64,000 nucleotides of DNA from Boswellia sacra (GCA_013180625.2 SNVD02013581.1:17892-81891), one strand, 5' to 3'; shown: positions 1 to 12,361, numbered from the stretch's first letter. Made by a program: numbers and translations. The notes: generated from the sequence alone by a model not told the origin.

Positions 1-992
1 TTTAAAGATGCACATGCATTTTGCAAAACTTGTGAAAATTGTCAAAAATTGGGATCCATTTCAAAATGAAACATGATGCATTTGAATCCCATTCTTGTTG
101 TTGAAATCTTTGATTGTTGGGGTATTTATTTTATAGGATTTTTTCCATCATCATTTGGTTTTGTGTACATTCTTGTTGCAATAGAATATGTTTCAAAATG
201 GGTCGAGGCAATTCTATGTCAAAACAATGATCATAAAACAGTTATCAAATTCTTGAAAGAGAATATTTTGTGTAGATTTGGAATTCTCGAGCAATTATTA
301 GTGATGGGGGTACACATTTTTGTAACAAACCATTTGAAACTCTAATAAATAAATATGGAATAACCCATAAAGTTTCTACACCTTATCACCTGCAAACAAG
401 TGGATACATTGAATTAGCTAATAGGGAGATAAAACAAATCTTAGAAAAAATGGTTAACCAAAACCGTAAAGATTGGTCTTTAAGACTTAACACTTTGGGC
501 TTATCGAACTGCATTCAAAACACCATTGGGAATGTCTTCTTATAGATTAATTTATAAAAAACCTTGTCACTTGCCTGTGGAAATTGAGCATGAAGCTTAT
601 TGGGCCATTAAAACATTTAACATAAATTTGAATTATGCTTGCAAGTTACGTAAACTCCAATCAAGTGAACTTGAAGAAATCAGGAATGAGGCTTATGAAA
701 ATTCTAAAATCTACGAAGAAAAAATGAAGATTTTTCATGACAAATCCATTGTTGGAAAATCTTTTGAACTTTCAAAACTTTGTATGATTCACGATTACAT
801 TTGTTTCCTCGTAAACTTCGGTCTCGTTGGACTAGGCCTTTCATTGTTAAAAATGTTTTCTCTCGTGGATCTGTTGAAATTGAGAACCCAAAGAATGGTA
901 GTGTTTTTGAAGTTAATGGACAACGGTTAAAACCATTCTTTAAAATTTTTGATCAAAATGTAAGGTCCATTGCTTTAATCAATCCTTTTTAA
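1..992 (+). pseudogene. Ty3/gypsy integrase remnant of element 1
   Basis: This is the integrase end of a gypsy pol gene whose upstream part lies outside the window. The first bases encode a CKTCENCQKLG-like zinc-finger end, then the core with [10 protein letters not shown] and [10 protein letters not shown], and the C-terminal part ([15 protein letters not shown]) ending at 992. Reading passes through several frames: a shift near 285-300 separates the first half from the second. The first catalytic Asp position in WGIDF reads Tyr here (WGIYF). It is a close relative of the integrase at 13374-14500 on the other strand. In a working element it would insert the cDNA into nuclear DNA; this copy is dead. 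Identification is from sequence motifs; the Athila/Tat assignment is inferred from the related gag and primer site of element 2. Confidence 0.85.
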
Positions 993-1305
993 TGATTGAT
1001 TTTTTCCGGTCAAGTGCCGGATACGGTACTCCGTGACTTTTAAAGTCGATTTTTCAGTTCCCTAAAAACTGTTGCTCACCTTACTTTTTCTTTTTTATAA
1101 CCGAGGTATCTAGGCCAGCTTACGCGCACCACAACTAATCCTCGGAGGAGACTAGTGCAACCATAACCCACTGTCACAGTCTCCCACTTATCTCGTGGGG
1201 AAAGGCGATTGTGGAGAGTCAAACCTAAGACTTCATCGTGGCCTTACCAACTCTCTCATGGGCCACCCTTGCCACTTGAACCAACACATTGTGAATTTTC
1301 TTCAT

Positions 1306-1917
1306 AGAAATACCATTTTCTCAAATCTACACACATGTTTTCCCTCTCTTCCTCAAAATGATTTGCTTAAAATTTACAAAGCTCACGCATGATGATGCCG
1401 CAAGGTTATTCCTGTTGATTTAAGATGGTTAATTGAAGCCAAGATTCGATTTTCTTGTGAATTTTTAGATAATCTAGTTTCTCAAATGCCAGGTTTAGGA
1501 AAAAGCTCTTATGCCAAAAAGCGCAGAGTGAAAAGGTTACAAGTTTGTCACAGATGTGTAAGATGGACTTGTAACAAAAGATGCCGCTCCTTGGGATATT
1601 TGTCTAACAATTGAGAGGATAAGCTACAATTCATCAAGAATGGACTGAGTAAGGCGTCTTTAGATAATATCCAATTGACTCTTGAGACGCATTTTTGTGG
1701 AATTGTGCAGTGTGAAATTTTGAAAATATGGACACAATTTTCAGAGGAGCATGCACGTTATAGTCTTGAGAATCTTACTCAACACGACTCTGTTTGTCAG
1801 TTTATAAGAAAACTAGATGGGAAGCATATCCCTAACTCATAGAAGGTGTTTAAACCATTTCTGGACGTAAAACCAAAGGAAGATGTGAGCAATAGTCACA
1901 ACTACCTATGCATATGC
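1306..1917 (+). pseudogene. Accessory Cys-rich ORF (aORF) of element 1, decayed
   Basis: This stretch is homologous, in one frame, to 12623-13246 (minus) and 49202-49829 (minus), so it descends from a coding sequence of about 207 codons. Shared landmarks are SLPQND.LKIYKA, a DLRWLIEAK segment, MPGLGKSSYAKKRR, a Cys cluster of form C-x2-C-x4-C-x3-C (CHRCVRWTCNKRC), then NGLS..SLDNIQLTLET and CQFIRKLDGKHIP. The start codon is changed to AGA and stops interrupt it (for example before the DLRW block and near 1613). I do not recognise the family. The Cys spacing would suit metal binding, but that is inference. It lies between integrase and the LOG-like gene, where Athila elements often carry an env-like ORF. 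Confidence 0.6.
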
Positions 1918-2174
1918 ATGCATGCTATCATTTTGAATTTTTATGTCTCACAGCTGTCAATTTTTTATTTATATCTCTATCTTTCGATTGACTTATGCAT
2001 TTATGGTGTTTTATTTTTGTCTTTTTTTTAATTTCTATGCTTTATTGTCAAACTTTTTTGACAAACAGCCGAGCTACCTATATAGATGTCATCATTAGAA
2101 TATCTTTTTGCACTCCATAAATATGACATCTCTTGTTCTTCACTTAACACATATAGTTAGAGAGTTGCATACAC

Positions 2175-2825
2175 AAGGAGGGAACCTCAAAACATCGAAT
2201 CCAAAAGATATGTGTATTTGGTGGATCTTGACTCGAAAAAAGTGAAGAATTTGTAGCAATAGCAAATTATCTTGGTAGACTATTAGCTGAAAGAAAGATT
2301 CATGTGGTTTATGGGGCAGATAGCCTAGGGTTAATGGATTGTGTGTCAACAACTGCACTCGTAGGAGGCAGTCAAGTTTTAGGTGTTATTCCTAAAGCTT
2401 TGGCTATAGAAAGCATCATTGGAAAAATGATTAGGAATGAGTTACAGGTCTCTTCTATGCATGAACGCATGGCATATATGCTTAACAAATTGGATGCCTT
2501 TATTGCTTTACCAGGTGGCTTTGGTACTCTTGAAGGAATTTTTCAAATTGCCTCTTGGGCCCAACTTAATTTCCATCAAAAACCCATAGGTTTGTTGAAT
2601 GTTAAAAATTTCTTTGATCCTTTGATACGTTTTGCTGATGTAGCTCTAGAACATAATTTTATCCCTCATTCGATGTGATAGATCCTTGTTTCTGCCACTA
2701 CTGCTAGTGAATTACTTGACAAATTACAAATAGTCGAGTATGAACCTGATCCAGCAATAACTCAAATTAATTGGTCAAGGGGACAAAACAAAAAGTGCAA
2801 ATTAGATCTGAATCTCTGTTTGTAA
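2175..2825 (+). pseudogene. LOG-like gene, copy 1, inside element 1 (decayed)
   Basis: This 651-bp stretch matches the LOG family (cytokinin riboside 5'-monophosphate phosphoribohydrolase, a Rossmann-like enzyme releasing active cytokinin bases). Recognisable parts are KICVF at the N-terminus, a worn YGGGSLGLMG nucleotide-binding motif (YGADSLGLMD), VLGVIPKAL, SSMHERMAYM with the catalytic-type Arg, the signature PGGFGTLEG, then SWAQLNFHQKPIGLLNV. The signature's last Glu is replaced by Gly, as in copy 2. The start codon is AAG, a stop falls after the first 20 or so codons, and tandem stops follow PHSM near 2677. The length equals copies 2 and 3 exactly. It lies between the accessory ORF and the 3' untranslated part of element 1. 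Confidence 0.85.
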
Positions 2826-4109
2826 TTTTTATTGTCTTTTATTTTATTTGTAGCATTTTATTTTACGTGTCTTTCAGGTTGTCTCTTTTAAATAACTAAA
2901 ACTTCAGGTAATGTCTCCTATCTTTATCTCTTTACATTTAAATATTAAGGACAATGTTTCATTTGGTTGGGGGGGAGGATAGTAGAAATAAGTGTGTCTT
3001 ATATTTTCTTTTTGCAAAAAAAAAAAAAAAAAGCAAGTTGGTAATTAGATTCAGAGTCTAGTGTAAGGAGTTTAAATCCTTTTGAGACGCATTATGGGTC
3101 AGGAATGACAAAGTAAAGAGGACCATTTTGAACTTTTGAAACGCACTCTAACTAATTTTTCATTTTGTTTTGATTTTGCACTTTTGAAGACTCATGTTAG
3201 CTAACTTGATATTATTTAGTTTTGATTTTTGAATTTTATAACGAGGTTGTCTTATTCACTTCACTTTGAAATATTCAAATCTATGAACTCTCACAACTTT
3301 GTCATTTAATAAATTGTCTACTCATGTACTCATTAAGCAAGTATTCATGAACATTTCTTCACACACACACATACCTTGATGCATAATTGTGGGTTGCAAA
3401 ATGAAATTTTACAATATTTGAGTTTTTTTTTTTGTTTAGGATAACAAGAAAAGGAAGGGGAAAGTAAAAAAAAAAAGTGAAAAAAAGTAATTGTGGATAA
3501 GTTTGGTCTCGCAGCCTCGTTAATTCAAATAATTAAGCCCGAGAGGTGTCTCAACACCTAATACCTTAAGACCAACTAGTTTGGGAGCTATTGGCGCAAA
3601 TCTCATTACATGGTTTAAGGAGAAAGCTAAAGGGGATTGAACATTGCACTATCCATAAGTTTCTAAGCAAAAATAAAGCATCGACAACCCAAGTTGTTAA
3701 GCTCGTAGGGTGTCTTAACACCTAATGCCCTAAGGCCAACTAGTCTAGTAGTCATTAGCCTAAGGCTTGCTACATGGGTTAAAGATGTATTGCTTCAAAA
3801 AAATAAAAATAATGATGAATGAATGCCCCCTGCCTAAGCATGTTAACCTTAACAAATATTAGAACCGATATGGCTACTTTCTAAAAGGCCCTATATTCAT
3901 GTGCTAATTGAACACAAAAAGAATGTTTATTAATATCTTGACTGAAGGGTACATGAGTCTGTTTCAAAAAAAAATCGTTAAGAGTAGTTTATTTGGATAA
4001 AATCAAGGAAAGTACAATAATGATAACTTTGGATGTAAAATTCTATAAATCACTTCTAAATGATAACGCTTTAATTACTAAAGACTAGCAATAAGCTGGT
4101 TGGGGGGCG
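2826..4109 (+). other. 3' untranslated region and polypurine tract of element 1
   Basis: No gene is visible. The stretch holds a G-run at 2967-2978, a poly-A run near 3016-3032, and an imperfect tandem repeat listed separately. It ends in a purine/G-rich tract (GGTTGGGGGGCG) directly abutting the TG of the LTR at 4110, which is where the plus-strand primer (polypurine tract) belongs. The same layout is mirrored at 10400-11710 in element 2. Confidence 0.7.
3525..3785 (+). repeat. Imperfect direct repeat in the element 1 3' UTR
   Basis: Two units about 167 bp apart (from about 3531 and 3698) share TAAGC.CG...GGTGTC, AACACCTAAT.CC, TAAG.CCAACTAG and CTACATGG-type blocks. Each contains a short inverted repeat GGTGTCTCAACACC or GGTGTCTTAACACC. 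The mirror copy in element 2 lies near 10725-10980 on the opposite strand. Confidence 0.65.
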
Positions 4110-5660
4110 TGATGAACACTTAAATATGTATGTTTAATAAGAGCTTAATTCACCATATTGCATTAATAGTATCATTAAATTCCTCAACTTAGGCATATTT
4201 GTAGTCTTTGCATCTTTTGAATTAATTTCGTCTTAATTTTGGCTTTTCTTACAAGTTTAGTAAAATGGGCTCACTTTTCTATTTATAGATCAGAATGGTG
4301 CAAATCTTGATTTGTTGAAAAGCTGATTAAATTATCTACAAGATCATATTTCACAAGAATCAAGAAATTTGGGCTCTTAGTGGAACGAAAATGGGCTTGA
4401 AGTGAACCCATCTGTAGTTTCAGCCCAACCTAACCATGCCTTCGTATTTTGACCATAACTCTTGATATACATATCCAAATCATATAAATCAAGATGTTCT
4501 AGAAAGCTGAGAGAAATATCTACAACTTTCATGGAGACATATAATCAAAATTCTAAATAATTTAGTGCCAAAATTGGTGGTCAAATTTGATGCACAGATG
4601 ATCCAAATTGTCAACATGATATTTTATAATTATCCCTTTATAATTTAAAAAGTTTGCCCCCGAATGTATCTATAAATAGAAGTGCATTGTGACCCATTAG
4701 GGCATCTTGGCCTTGGTTGGGGTCTCTTATTATTGTGTTTTCTCTCTTGTATTTTGTTCTCTTAATGTTATTAATAAATCATTTTCTTTTTGCAATTTAT
4801 TTTCTTTCTTTCATAATGTCTTGCTAAATTCTCTTTTGTTAAGGTGAAAGGTTGAACCCTTGATATAAGAATAAGGATTTTCTAACCCTTTGAAATGTGC
4901 TTAATAATCATAATCTTTTATTATTTATTTTATATAATCTATATTTATTTTCCTAATCAATCTTGACACCACTCGTAAAGTGGAGTCTTGATCCATTGTA
5001 GACAATCCTTGGCACATCAAATGCTTGGATCCTTTCTAGATGTCTTATGGTTCTTCCTTACCGACACAAGTCTAGCTAGAAACCTTGATTTGTTGTAGAC
5101 ATATGGTGATTGATACATTGGATGCCTGAACCCATTTACAAGAAGTGGTATAAATATTGGTAACGAAACAAATATAATTCATATAACTAAAATTGGCTTA
5201 AATGACATACCTTTCGATTGAAAACTCATTGATGTGTGGATTCCAATTGAATTATAATTGGTTACTTATCCTTACTCGAATATCAAGGGCAGATCCCCTA
5301 ACTTTAGTTTTTATTATTATTGTATTAATTCTTCTTACTTGTGTATTTTAATTATTCTTGTTTATTGCTTATGAACTTTTTCTTTCACCTACTATGATAG
5401 GTTTTACCTCCTATTTTTATGATTGGTTTCACCACCTTTTGTTTTTGTTTTACATTTGAATGGTCGGAAGTACCACCTACCATCTTTACTTATATTTATT
5501 AACACTATCATGTCATATATTTACATTATTCATATCTTATTCTCTCGTTCTATAGTTTGTACTGCTAAATCCCCTTCCTCGTGGATCGACCTCGGTCTCA
5601 CTAGGTTTATTACTTCCACACTCCTATACTTGGGAGATAATCCTATTTTTGGATGTGTCA
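4110..5660 (+). repeat. 3' LTR of element 1 (LTR family A, copy a)
   Basis: This 1551-bp LTR starts TGATGAACACTTAA and ends GGATGTGTCA. Four further copies of the same LTR lie in the window (8879-10399, 15652-17179, 20396-21935, 42934-44459). A TATA-type box (TCTATAAATAGAAG near 4671) probably marks the LTR promoter. The polypurine tract is on its left, so it is the 3' LTR of a plus-strand element. To its right sits RNase H coding sequence of another gypsy element on the opposite strand, so element 1 inserted there. The right copy of its target duplication would be TGAGA at 5661-5665; the left copy is outside the window. Confidence 0.88.
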
Positions 5661-6881
5661 TGAGATGACCCTCAGATGTTCATTTGAGAAATCCAACTCC
5701 CATGGTTCGTCGTTGTCGACTAGATTTATGGCCAAGAATTCTGCTAATACTCTTCCTTTTACCACCTTCTTAGTGACGTATGAAATGTCGAATTCGGACA
5801 ACTGAACTTGCCATCTTGCTAGCTTTCCCACCAAAAGTGGTGCTTCATAGAGATTCTTCATCGGATCCTCCTTTGAGACAGCCTTAATCTTATAAGACTG
5901 AAAATAGTGCCTCAATTTCTTTCAGAGCCATACCATGGCTAAGCAGATCTTCTCCATGTATCTGTACTTTATCTCATACGGTAGCAACTTCTTGGTAAAA
6001 TAATAAATGGTGTGTTCCACATCGTTCTCATCTTGTTGTGGTAGCATAGCACCAATGGCCTCCTCCTCAAGAGCCAAGTAGAGGATCACATTCTTACTAG
6101 GTTTTGATGTTCTCAAAAATGGCAAATTCTACAAATACTTAATCTTCTCAAACTCTTCTTGGCAGTAATCATTCGATGTCACCGGCTGATCCTTCTTTAC
6201 GAGCTTGAAGATTGTTGCACAAAATGTCATCAACTTGGTGATGAATGATTGATATATTGGATTTTCCCAAGAAACTCTTGAACTTCTTCTTCTATCTTGG
6301 CTGATGGCATCTTTGTAACTATCTTGAATTTGTCAAGATCTACCTTTATTGTCTTCTTGCCAACTATGAATTCCATAGCTTCCCTGAGGTGACTCCAAAA
6401 ACACACTTCTTTAGATTTAGTCGCAGCTTGTACTTCTTCATCCTTTTTAGGAATCTGTCTAATGCTTAAAAGTGACCATCCTGAGTCTTAGATTCCACCA
6501 TCATGTCTTTTACATAAACTTCCATCTTCTTGTACATCATATCATGAAATAGCGTCGTTGTCATTCATTGGTAGGTTGCCCCTGCATTCTTCAAATAGAA
6601 GGTATCACCTTATAACAGTAGGTTCCCCACTCTATAATGAGGGTCATTTTCATCTTGTCTTCATTGGCTATCATTATATGGTCTTAACTAGAAAACCCAT
6701 CTACAAAAAAGAAAATCACACTGGCGGCAACACTGTCCACTAACATATCAATGTAAGGCAAAGGAAAATCGTTCTTCGGTAAGTCCTTATTCAAGTCTCG
6801 ATAATCAACACACATCCGAACCTTTCCATCCTTCTTTACCATAGGCACGATGTTGGCTAACCATTCTGGATACTTTATCAC
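5661..6881 (-). pseudogene. Element H: RT and RNase H remnant (Tat-like gypsy)
   Basis: Read on the minus strand, 6881 to about 6140 gives an RT start (EWLANIVPMVKKDGKVRMCVDYRDLNKD, then DFPLPYIDMLVDS) followed by RNase H (YLALEEEAIGAMLPQQ, then KLARWQVQLSEFDISYV and LAEFLAINLV). Frames shift repeatedly and there are stops, so it is dead. The RNase H wording is characteristic of Tat/Ogre-type plant gypsy elements. It is cut at its distal end by the insertion of element 1. It differs clearly from element 2 pol, so it belongs to an older separate element. Confidence 0.8.
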
Positions 6882-7072
6882 ATCTAGGAACTTGGTTTCA
6901 ATTTGCTTGGAGACTTCTTACTTGATCTTTTAAGCCCATTTCAGTCTTAACGTTCTCAACTTTTGTTTGACCGGCTTCATATGTGGATATGTTGAAATTG
7001 TGTGTTCGATAATGCTTCTATCGATTCTAGGCATGTCATCATAAGACCAGGCGAAGACTTCTTCATATTTCT

Positions 7073-8246
7073 TTAGTAATTTTTCAAATCTCTTTCTCTC
7101 TTCAAGAGTTGTACAAAGTGTAATACATATGTTCTTAGGTTTTCAATTATACCAAGATTAATGTCATGAGTTTGAATAGCATGGATGTCAAGTATGCTAG
7201 AATTATCATGCACAATTCCATCAAGAAAAACATAATACAGGTAAGCAATTTGATTTTTCAATGCATTAAATTTAAATTTAGAAACAAATACAATGTCCTC
7301 TTCATCAAAGAGGTCCGGAATAAATACATCTTCACAGCGAAAATCCTTGATCCCTTCTTCAATAAAAGCAAGAAGATCGATAAATGGGTCCGTTGGTGGC
7401 TCTGGAAGCTTCTCTTCCTTGATCTTCATCTTCTCAACCTCTTCAGCCAAGTCATGCCCCTTGGAGAATCCTGCTTAGAGTATATCCTTGAAAATCTTAA
7501 AATCGAGCTTCAACTTTCCATTGTAAACCCATAGTTCAACAGCTCCCACATGCTTCGTATCTTGGGCTTTGACAAACTTGATAAATTCTCTTTTTTGGGC
7601 TCAGATTCTCTTTCTTCATCGGACACATAGCCCAACCCATTTCTAGTGGTTTGGCCCTTGAAATCTAGAAGCGATGGCAAATCACTTCTATTCTTCTTAA
7701 GCCTAGTTCCTAGCAAGCACCTTTGTTTCTTTATTATTCCAGCAATGATAGGGATGACTTCATCAATCATCACTACATGCAAGCCACCCATGTAAGGTAT
7801 CTCTCCAACCTTCACACTCAAAGGCAATGGGTTTAATGGTTGAGGTAGCATGGATAGTCACTATCTCTCTATCCATATTAAATCGAATCTTTTGATGCAA
7901 AGTGGAAGGAATTCCACCAAGTGGATAGAACCATGCTCAATTCAATAGCACAAAAAGGTGATGGGAATGTCTAGGACTATGAACTCAGCCATTTCTTAAA
8001 CCTAGTCTTTAGTAACGCCTTAAAGATCCCAACAACACTCCTCTTTGAATCATCAGTAGCCTTGATCACCATCCTATAAGGCTCGAGGTCATCTTCTTCA
8101 ACTCTAAACTTGTGTAATATCTTCATTAGCACAATATTAATGGTAAACCTATCATCTACCATAAGCAAGGGAAAATCTTGCCTCCATCTTTGCAGTGATG
8201 AATAACGGTTTGTTGTGATTCCTTCCTTCGAAAAGCAAGTCATCAT
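7073..8246 (-). pseudogene. Element H: protease region and protease-RT linker
   Basis: Minus-strand reading gives a degenerate protease-like stretch (7977-8246: DFPLLMVDDRFTINIVLM, YRMVIKATDDSKRSVVG), then a linker holding a G-patch-like block (GQTTRNGLGY) at 7510-7851, then an acidic pre-RT region with DPFIDLLAF and CEDVFIPDLFDEEDI. The protease Asp motif is not clean. Order and strand continue from gag on the right to RT on the left, so these belong to element H. Stops and shifts separate the blocks. Confidence 0.6.
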
Positions 8247-8435
8247 TGGTGAAGGTGATTACACCCTTCTTATTTACCCCTTGGGTTCTTTTCTGGTCAC
8301 AGCAGTCAACATCTCATTAAGTGTGGTAGCCATTGATATCTCCATATCTACCAAAGCCTTTGCCATGGCTTTTCTATGCTTTTGGGATGAGATCAATAAG
8401 TCCCAAATGTTAGCATTCACTTGAGTTTTCTTCAA

Positions 8436-8878
8436 CTACTTGATGACTTGGTCTTTTTCTTCTTTGACCTCTTCTTTGGCAACTTCTTTACCCTTCTCAA
8501 CAGTCTTCTTTTTCTCAACTGACTTCTTCTTCCCCTCTTCATGGTAAAATCTACCACTCCTTGTTACTCCTTGAACATTCTCATTCTCTCCCTGAAGTGT
8601 TTCTCCCTCATGTGTTTTTCGCTTGCATGTTTCGCCCTTGACTCTCACTTCCTTTTTTTCGTCACTACTAAAGTCAGCCCAAAAGTTGGGAAGAGTCTTG
8701 ATTTTAGGAATGTCATCCCAAATAACGAAGACTCTTACCTTTTTACACCTTCTAGGTAAACTCTTTCTCTTCTTGTGGCTCTCATTCCTAGCTTCACTAC
8801 CGTTCTTCACCTTAAGTCTTCTAGGTGTTAAGCCTCTTTTAGCCTCTCTTCTAATTATCCACTTCCTGGCAAAGGCAC
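8436..8878 (-). pseudogene. Element H: gag C-terminus/protease N-terminus, split by element 2
   Basis: The minus strand encodes a Lys/Glu-rich segment with the motif GVTRSGRFYH, which in plant gypsy polyproteins sits just before the protease. It is cut at 8878 by the LTR of element 2. The other half of the coding region resumes at 21936 beyond element 2. The GGCAC at 8874-8878 and 21936-21940 is the duplicated target. Confidence 0.65.
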
Positions 8879-10399
8879 TGACACATCCAAAAAAGGATTA
8901 TCTCCCAAGTATAGGAGTGTTGAAGTAATAAACCTGACAAGACCGCGGTAAGGGGATTTAACAGTACAAATTGTAGAACGAGAGAGTAAGATACGAATAA
9001 TGTAAATAAATAACAATATTATATTAACAAATAAAATTAAAGATGGTAGGTAGTACAATTGACCATTCAAATGTAAATAAAAAATAAGAGGCAGTAAAAC
9101 CGACCATAGTAATAGATGGCAAAACCTACCATAGCAAATGAAAGAACAAGAATAAACAAAATACGTAAGCAAGATAAATTAACACAATAACAATGAAAGC
9201 TAAGGTTAGGGGATCTGCCCCTGATATATCAAATAAGGATAAACAACCCGATTATAACTCAATTGGAATCCACACATTAAGGAGGTTCTAATTGGAAGGT
9301 ATGCCATTTAAGCCCATTTTAGTTATTGAATTATATTTGTTTCATTACTAATATTTATACCACTTCTTGTAAAGGGATTCAAGCATCTAATGTGTCAATC
9401 ACCATATGTCTACAACAAATCAAGGTTTCCAACTAGACTTGTGTTGGTAAGGAAAAACTACATGACATCTAGAAAGGATCCAAGCATTTGATGTGCCAAA
9501 GATTGTCCACAATGGATCAAGACCTCTATTTTACGAGTGGTGTCAAGATTGATTAAGAAAATAAATATAAAACATATAAAATAAACAACACATGATTATG
9601 ATTATTAAGCACATATCAAAGGGTTATAAAATCCTCATTCTCATATCAAGGCTTTCACCTTTCAACTGAGCAAAAAAAGAATTTAGCAAGACATTATGAG
9701 AGAAAGAAAATAAATTGTAAGAAAAAGAAGATTTATTAATAACATTAAGAGAACAAAACACAAAAGCGAAAACACAATAATAAGAGATTCCAGCCAAAGC
9801 TAAGATGCCCTAATGGGTCACAATACACCTCTATTTATAGATACATTCGGGGGCAAACTTGTCAAATTACAAAGGGACAATTGTAAAATATCTTGTTGAC
9901 AATTTAGATCATCATGTGAACCAACTTTGACCATCAATTTCGGTATCAAATTATTTAGAATTTTGATCACATGTCTCATGAAAGTTGTAGATAATTCTCT
10001 CAACTTTCTAGAACATCTTGATTTATACGATTTGGATAAGTATACCAAGAGATATGGTCAAAATACAAAGGCATGGTTAGGTTGGGCTGAAACGGTAGAT
10101 GGGTTCACTTCAAGCTCATTTTTGGCTTACTAAAAGCCCAAATTTCATGATGCTTGTGAAATACAATCTTGTAGATGATTTAATCTGATTTCTAACAAAT
10201 TAAGATTTGTACCATTCTGATCTATAAATAGAAAATTATGCCCATTTTATCAAACCTGCAACAAAAACTAAAATTAAGATGAAGCTAATTCAAAAGATGC
10301 AAAGGCTTCAAATATACTTAAATTGAGGAATTTAATGACACTATTAGTTCATATGATGAATTAAGCTCTTATTAAACATACGCACTTAAGTGTTCATCA
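8879..10399 (-). repeat. 3' LTR of element 2 (family A, copy b)
   Basis: This 1521-bp copy reads TGACACATCC to GTGTTCATCA on the plus strand, the reverse of copy a. The polypurine tract complement (CACCCTCAACCAGC) follows at 10400. GGCAC (8874-8878) is the left target duplication. A TATA-type sequence (CTCTATTTATAGATAC near 9831) sits at the place equivalent to the promoter in copy a. Confidence 0.9.
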
Positions 10400-11710
10400 C
10401 ACCCTCAACCAGCTTATTGCTAGTCCCTAGTAATTAAAGCGTTATTAGAAGTGATTTATAGAGTTTTACATCCAAGATGATCATTATTGCACTCTCCTTG
10501 ATTCTATCTAAATAAACAAACTCTCAACAGATTTTTTTTAAGGACTCATATACCCTTCAGTCAAGATATTAACAAACCCTAAGTCAACACATGACTATGG
10601 GACTTTTTAGAAATGAGCCATATCGTATCAATATTTGTCAAGGCTAATATCCTTAGGCAGGGGGCATTCATCCATGATCATTTTTGTTTTTTCTTTTTTT
10701 TTTTAATTTGAAACAATGCATCTTTAACCCATGTAGTAAGCCTTAGGCTGATGACTCCCAGACCAGTTGGCCTTAGGGCATTAGGTGTTAAGACACCCCT
10801 ACGAGCTTAACGACTCAAGTTGCCGATGCTTTATTTGTGCTTAGAAAATTGTTAATAGTGCAATGTTCAATCCCTTTAAGCTCTCTCCTTAATCAATGTA
10901 ATGAGGTTTAGGCCAATAGCTCCCAAACCAGTTAGTCTTAGGGTATTAAGTGTTGAGGCACCCCTTGGGCTTAATTGCTTGAATTAAGGAGGCTACAAGA
11001 CCAAACTTATCCACAATTGCTTATTTGTTTATCCCCTTTTTCCTTTCTTTTTTTTTTCTTGCTTTTTTTTTTTTACTTTCCCCTTCCTTTTGTTTTTATC
11101 CTAAACAAAACAAAAGAACCCAAATATTGCAATATTTCATTCTGCAACCCAAAATCCTGCATCTAGGTATGTGCATGTGTGAAGAAAAGTTCATGAATAC
11201 TTGCTTAATAAGTACATGAGCAAACGGTTTATTAAATGATAAAGTTGTAAAAGTTCATAGATTTGAATAATTTAAAGTGAAGTGAATAAGGCAATCCTTA
11301 TTATAAAATTCAAAAATCAAAACTAAATAATATGAAGTTAGCTAAAATGAGTCTTCGAAAGTGCAAATTTAAAACAAAATGACAAATTAGTTAGAACGGG
11401 TTTGAAGAGTTCAAAATGGCCCTCTTTACTCTGGCATTCCTGACCCAGAATGCGTCTCAAGAGGAATTGAACTCATTACACTGCAGTCTTAATCTAATTA
11501 CTCACTCGCCTTTTTTTTGGCAAGAAAAGGATATAAGACACACTTATGTCTACTATCCTTCCCCCCAACCAAATAAAACATCATGCTCAATGTTTAAATG
11601 TAGAGAGATAAAGTATATGAGACATTACCTGAATCTTCAGTTATTCAAAAGAGAAGACCTGGAAGACATGTAAAATAAAATGTTACAAATAAAATAAAAG
11701 GTAAGAAAAA
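10400..11710 (-). other. 3' untranslated region of element 2
   Basis: No gene is seen. It starts with the polypurine tract next to the LTR and contains T-rich runs (10689-10705, 11047-11077) and the reverse of the element 1 direct repeat (blocks at about 10741-10800 and 10910-10975 with TTAGGTGTTAAGACACC and TTAAGTGTTGAGGCACC). A C-rich run at 11571-11577 mirrors the G-run of element 1 at 2967-2978. Confidence 0.65.
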
Positions 11711-12361
11711 TTACAAACAGAGTGTTAGATCCAATTTGCACTTTTTGTTTTGTCCCCGTGACCAATTAATTTGAGTTATTGCTAGGTCAGGTTCATACTC
11801 AACTACTTGTAATTTGTCAAGTAATTCATTAATAGTAGTGGCAGAAACAAGGATCTGTCACGTCAAATGTGGAATAAAATTCTATTCTATAGCTTCATCA
11901 ACAAAACTTATCAAATGATCAAAGAAATTTTTAACATTCAACAAACCTATAGGTTTTTTATGGAGATTTGGTTGAGCCTAAGAGGCAATTTGAAAAATTC
12001 CTTTGAAAGTACCAAAGCCACCTGGTAAAGCAATAAAGGCATCTGAATTGATAAACATATATGTCATGCGTTCATGCATAGAGGAGAACTGTAACTCCTA
12101 CCTAACTGTTTTTTCAATGATGCTTTCTACAGCCAAAGCTCTAAGAATAACACCTAAAACTTTACTGCCTCCTAAAAATACAGTTGTTGACACACAACCG
12201 ATTAACCCGAGGCTGCCTCCCCCATAAACCATATGAATCTTTCTTTCAACTAATAGTCTACCAAGATAATTTGCTACTTCTATAAACCCTTCACTTTTTC
12301 TAGGTCGAGATCCACAAAATACACATATCTTCTGGATTCGACGCTTTGAGGTTCCCTCCAT
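11711..12361 (-). pseudogene. LOG-like gene, copy 2, inside element 2 (decayed)
   Basis: 651 bp on the minus strand begin with an ATG at 12361 and reach the same C-terminus (CKLDLTLCL, stop at 11711) as copies 1 and 3. The first 87 codons are open (KICVFCGSRPRKSEG, YGGGSLGLIG, VLGVILRAL), then a stop follows the TVR block, and more stops lie in SWAQ (Trp changed to stop) and beyond. The LOG signature reads PGGFGTFKG: the final Glu is Gly, exactly as in copy 1. The SMHERM segment keeps the Arg. The family acts on cytokinin nucleotides in cytosol and nucleus; this copy cannot give a full protein. Confidence 0.88.

Noticed and set aside
2140..2358. Minus-strand 72-codon frame across the LOG copy 1 start
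   Set aside because: It is a shadow of the LOG-like reading on the plus strand; no family match.
3360..3480. Possible CRISPR-like or satellite array from short repeats
   Set aside because: Only simple A-rich and CA runs; no regular spacer-repeat layout, and the genome is eukaryotic.
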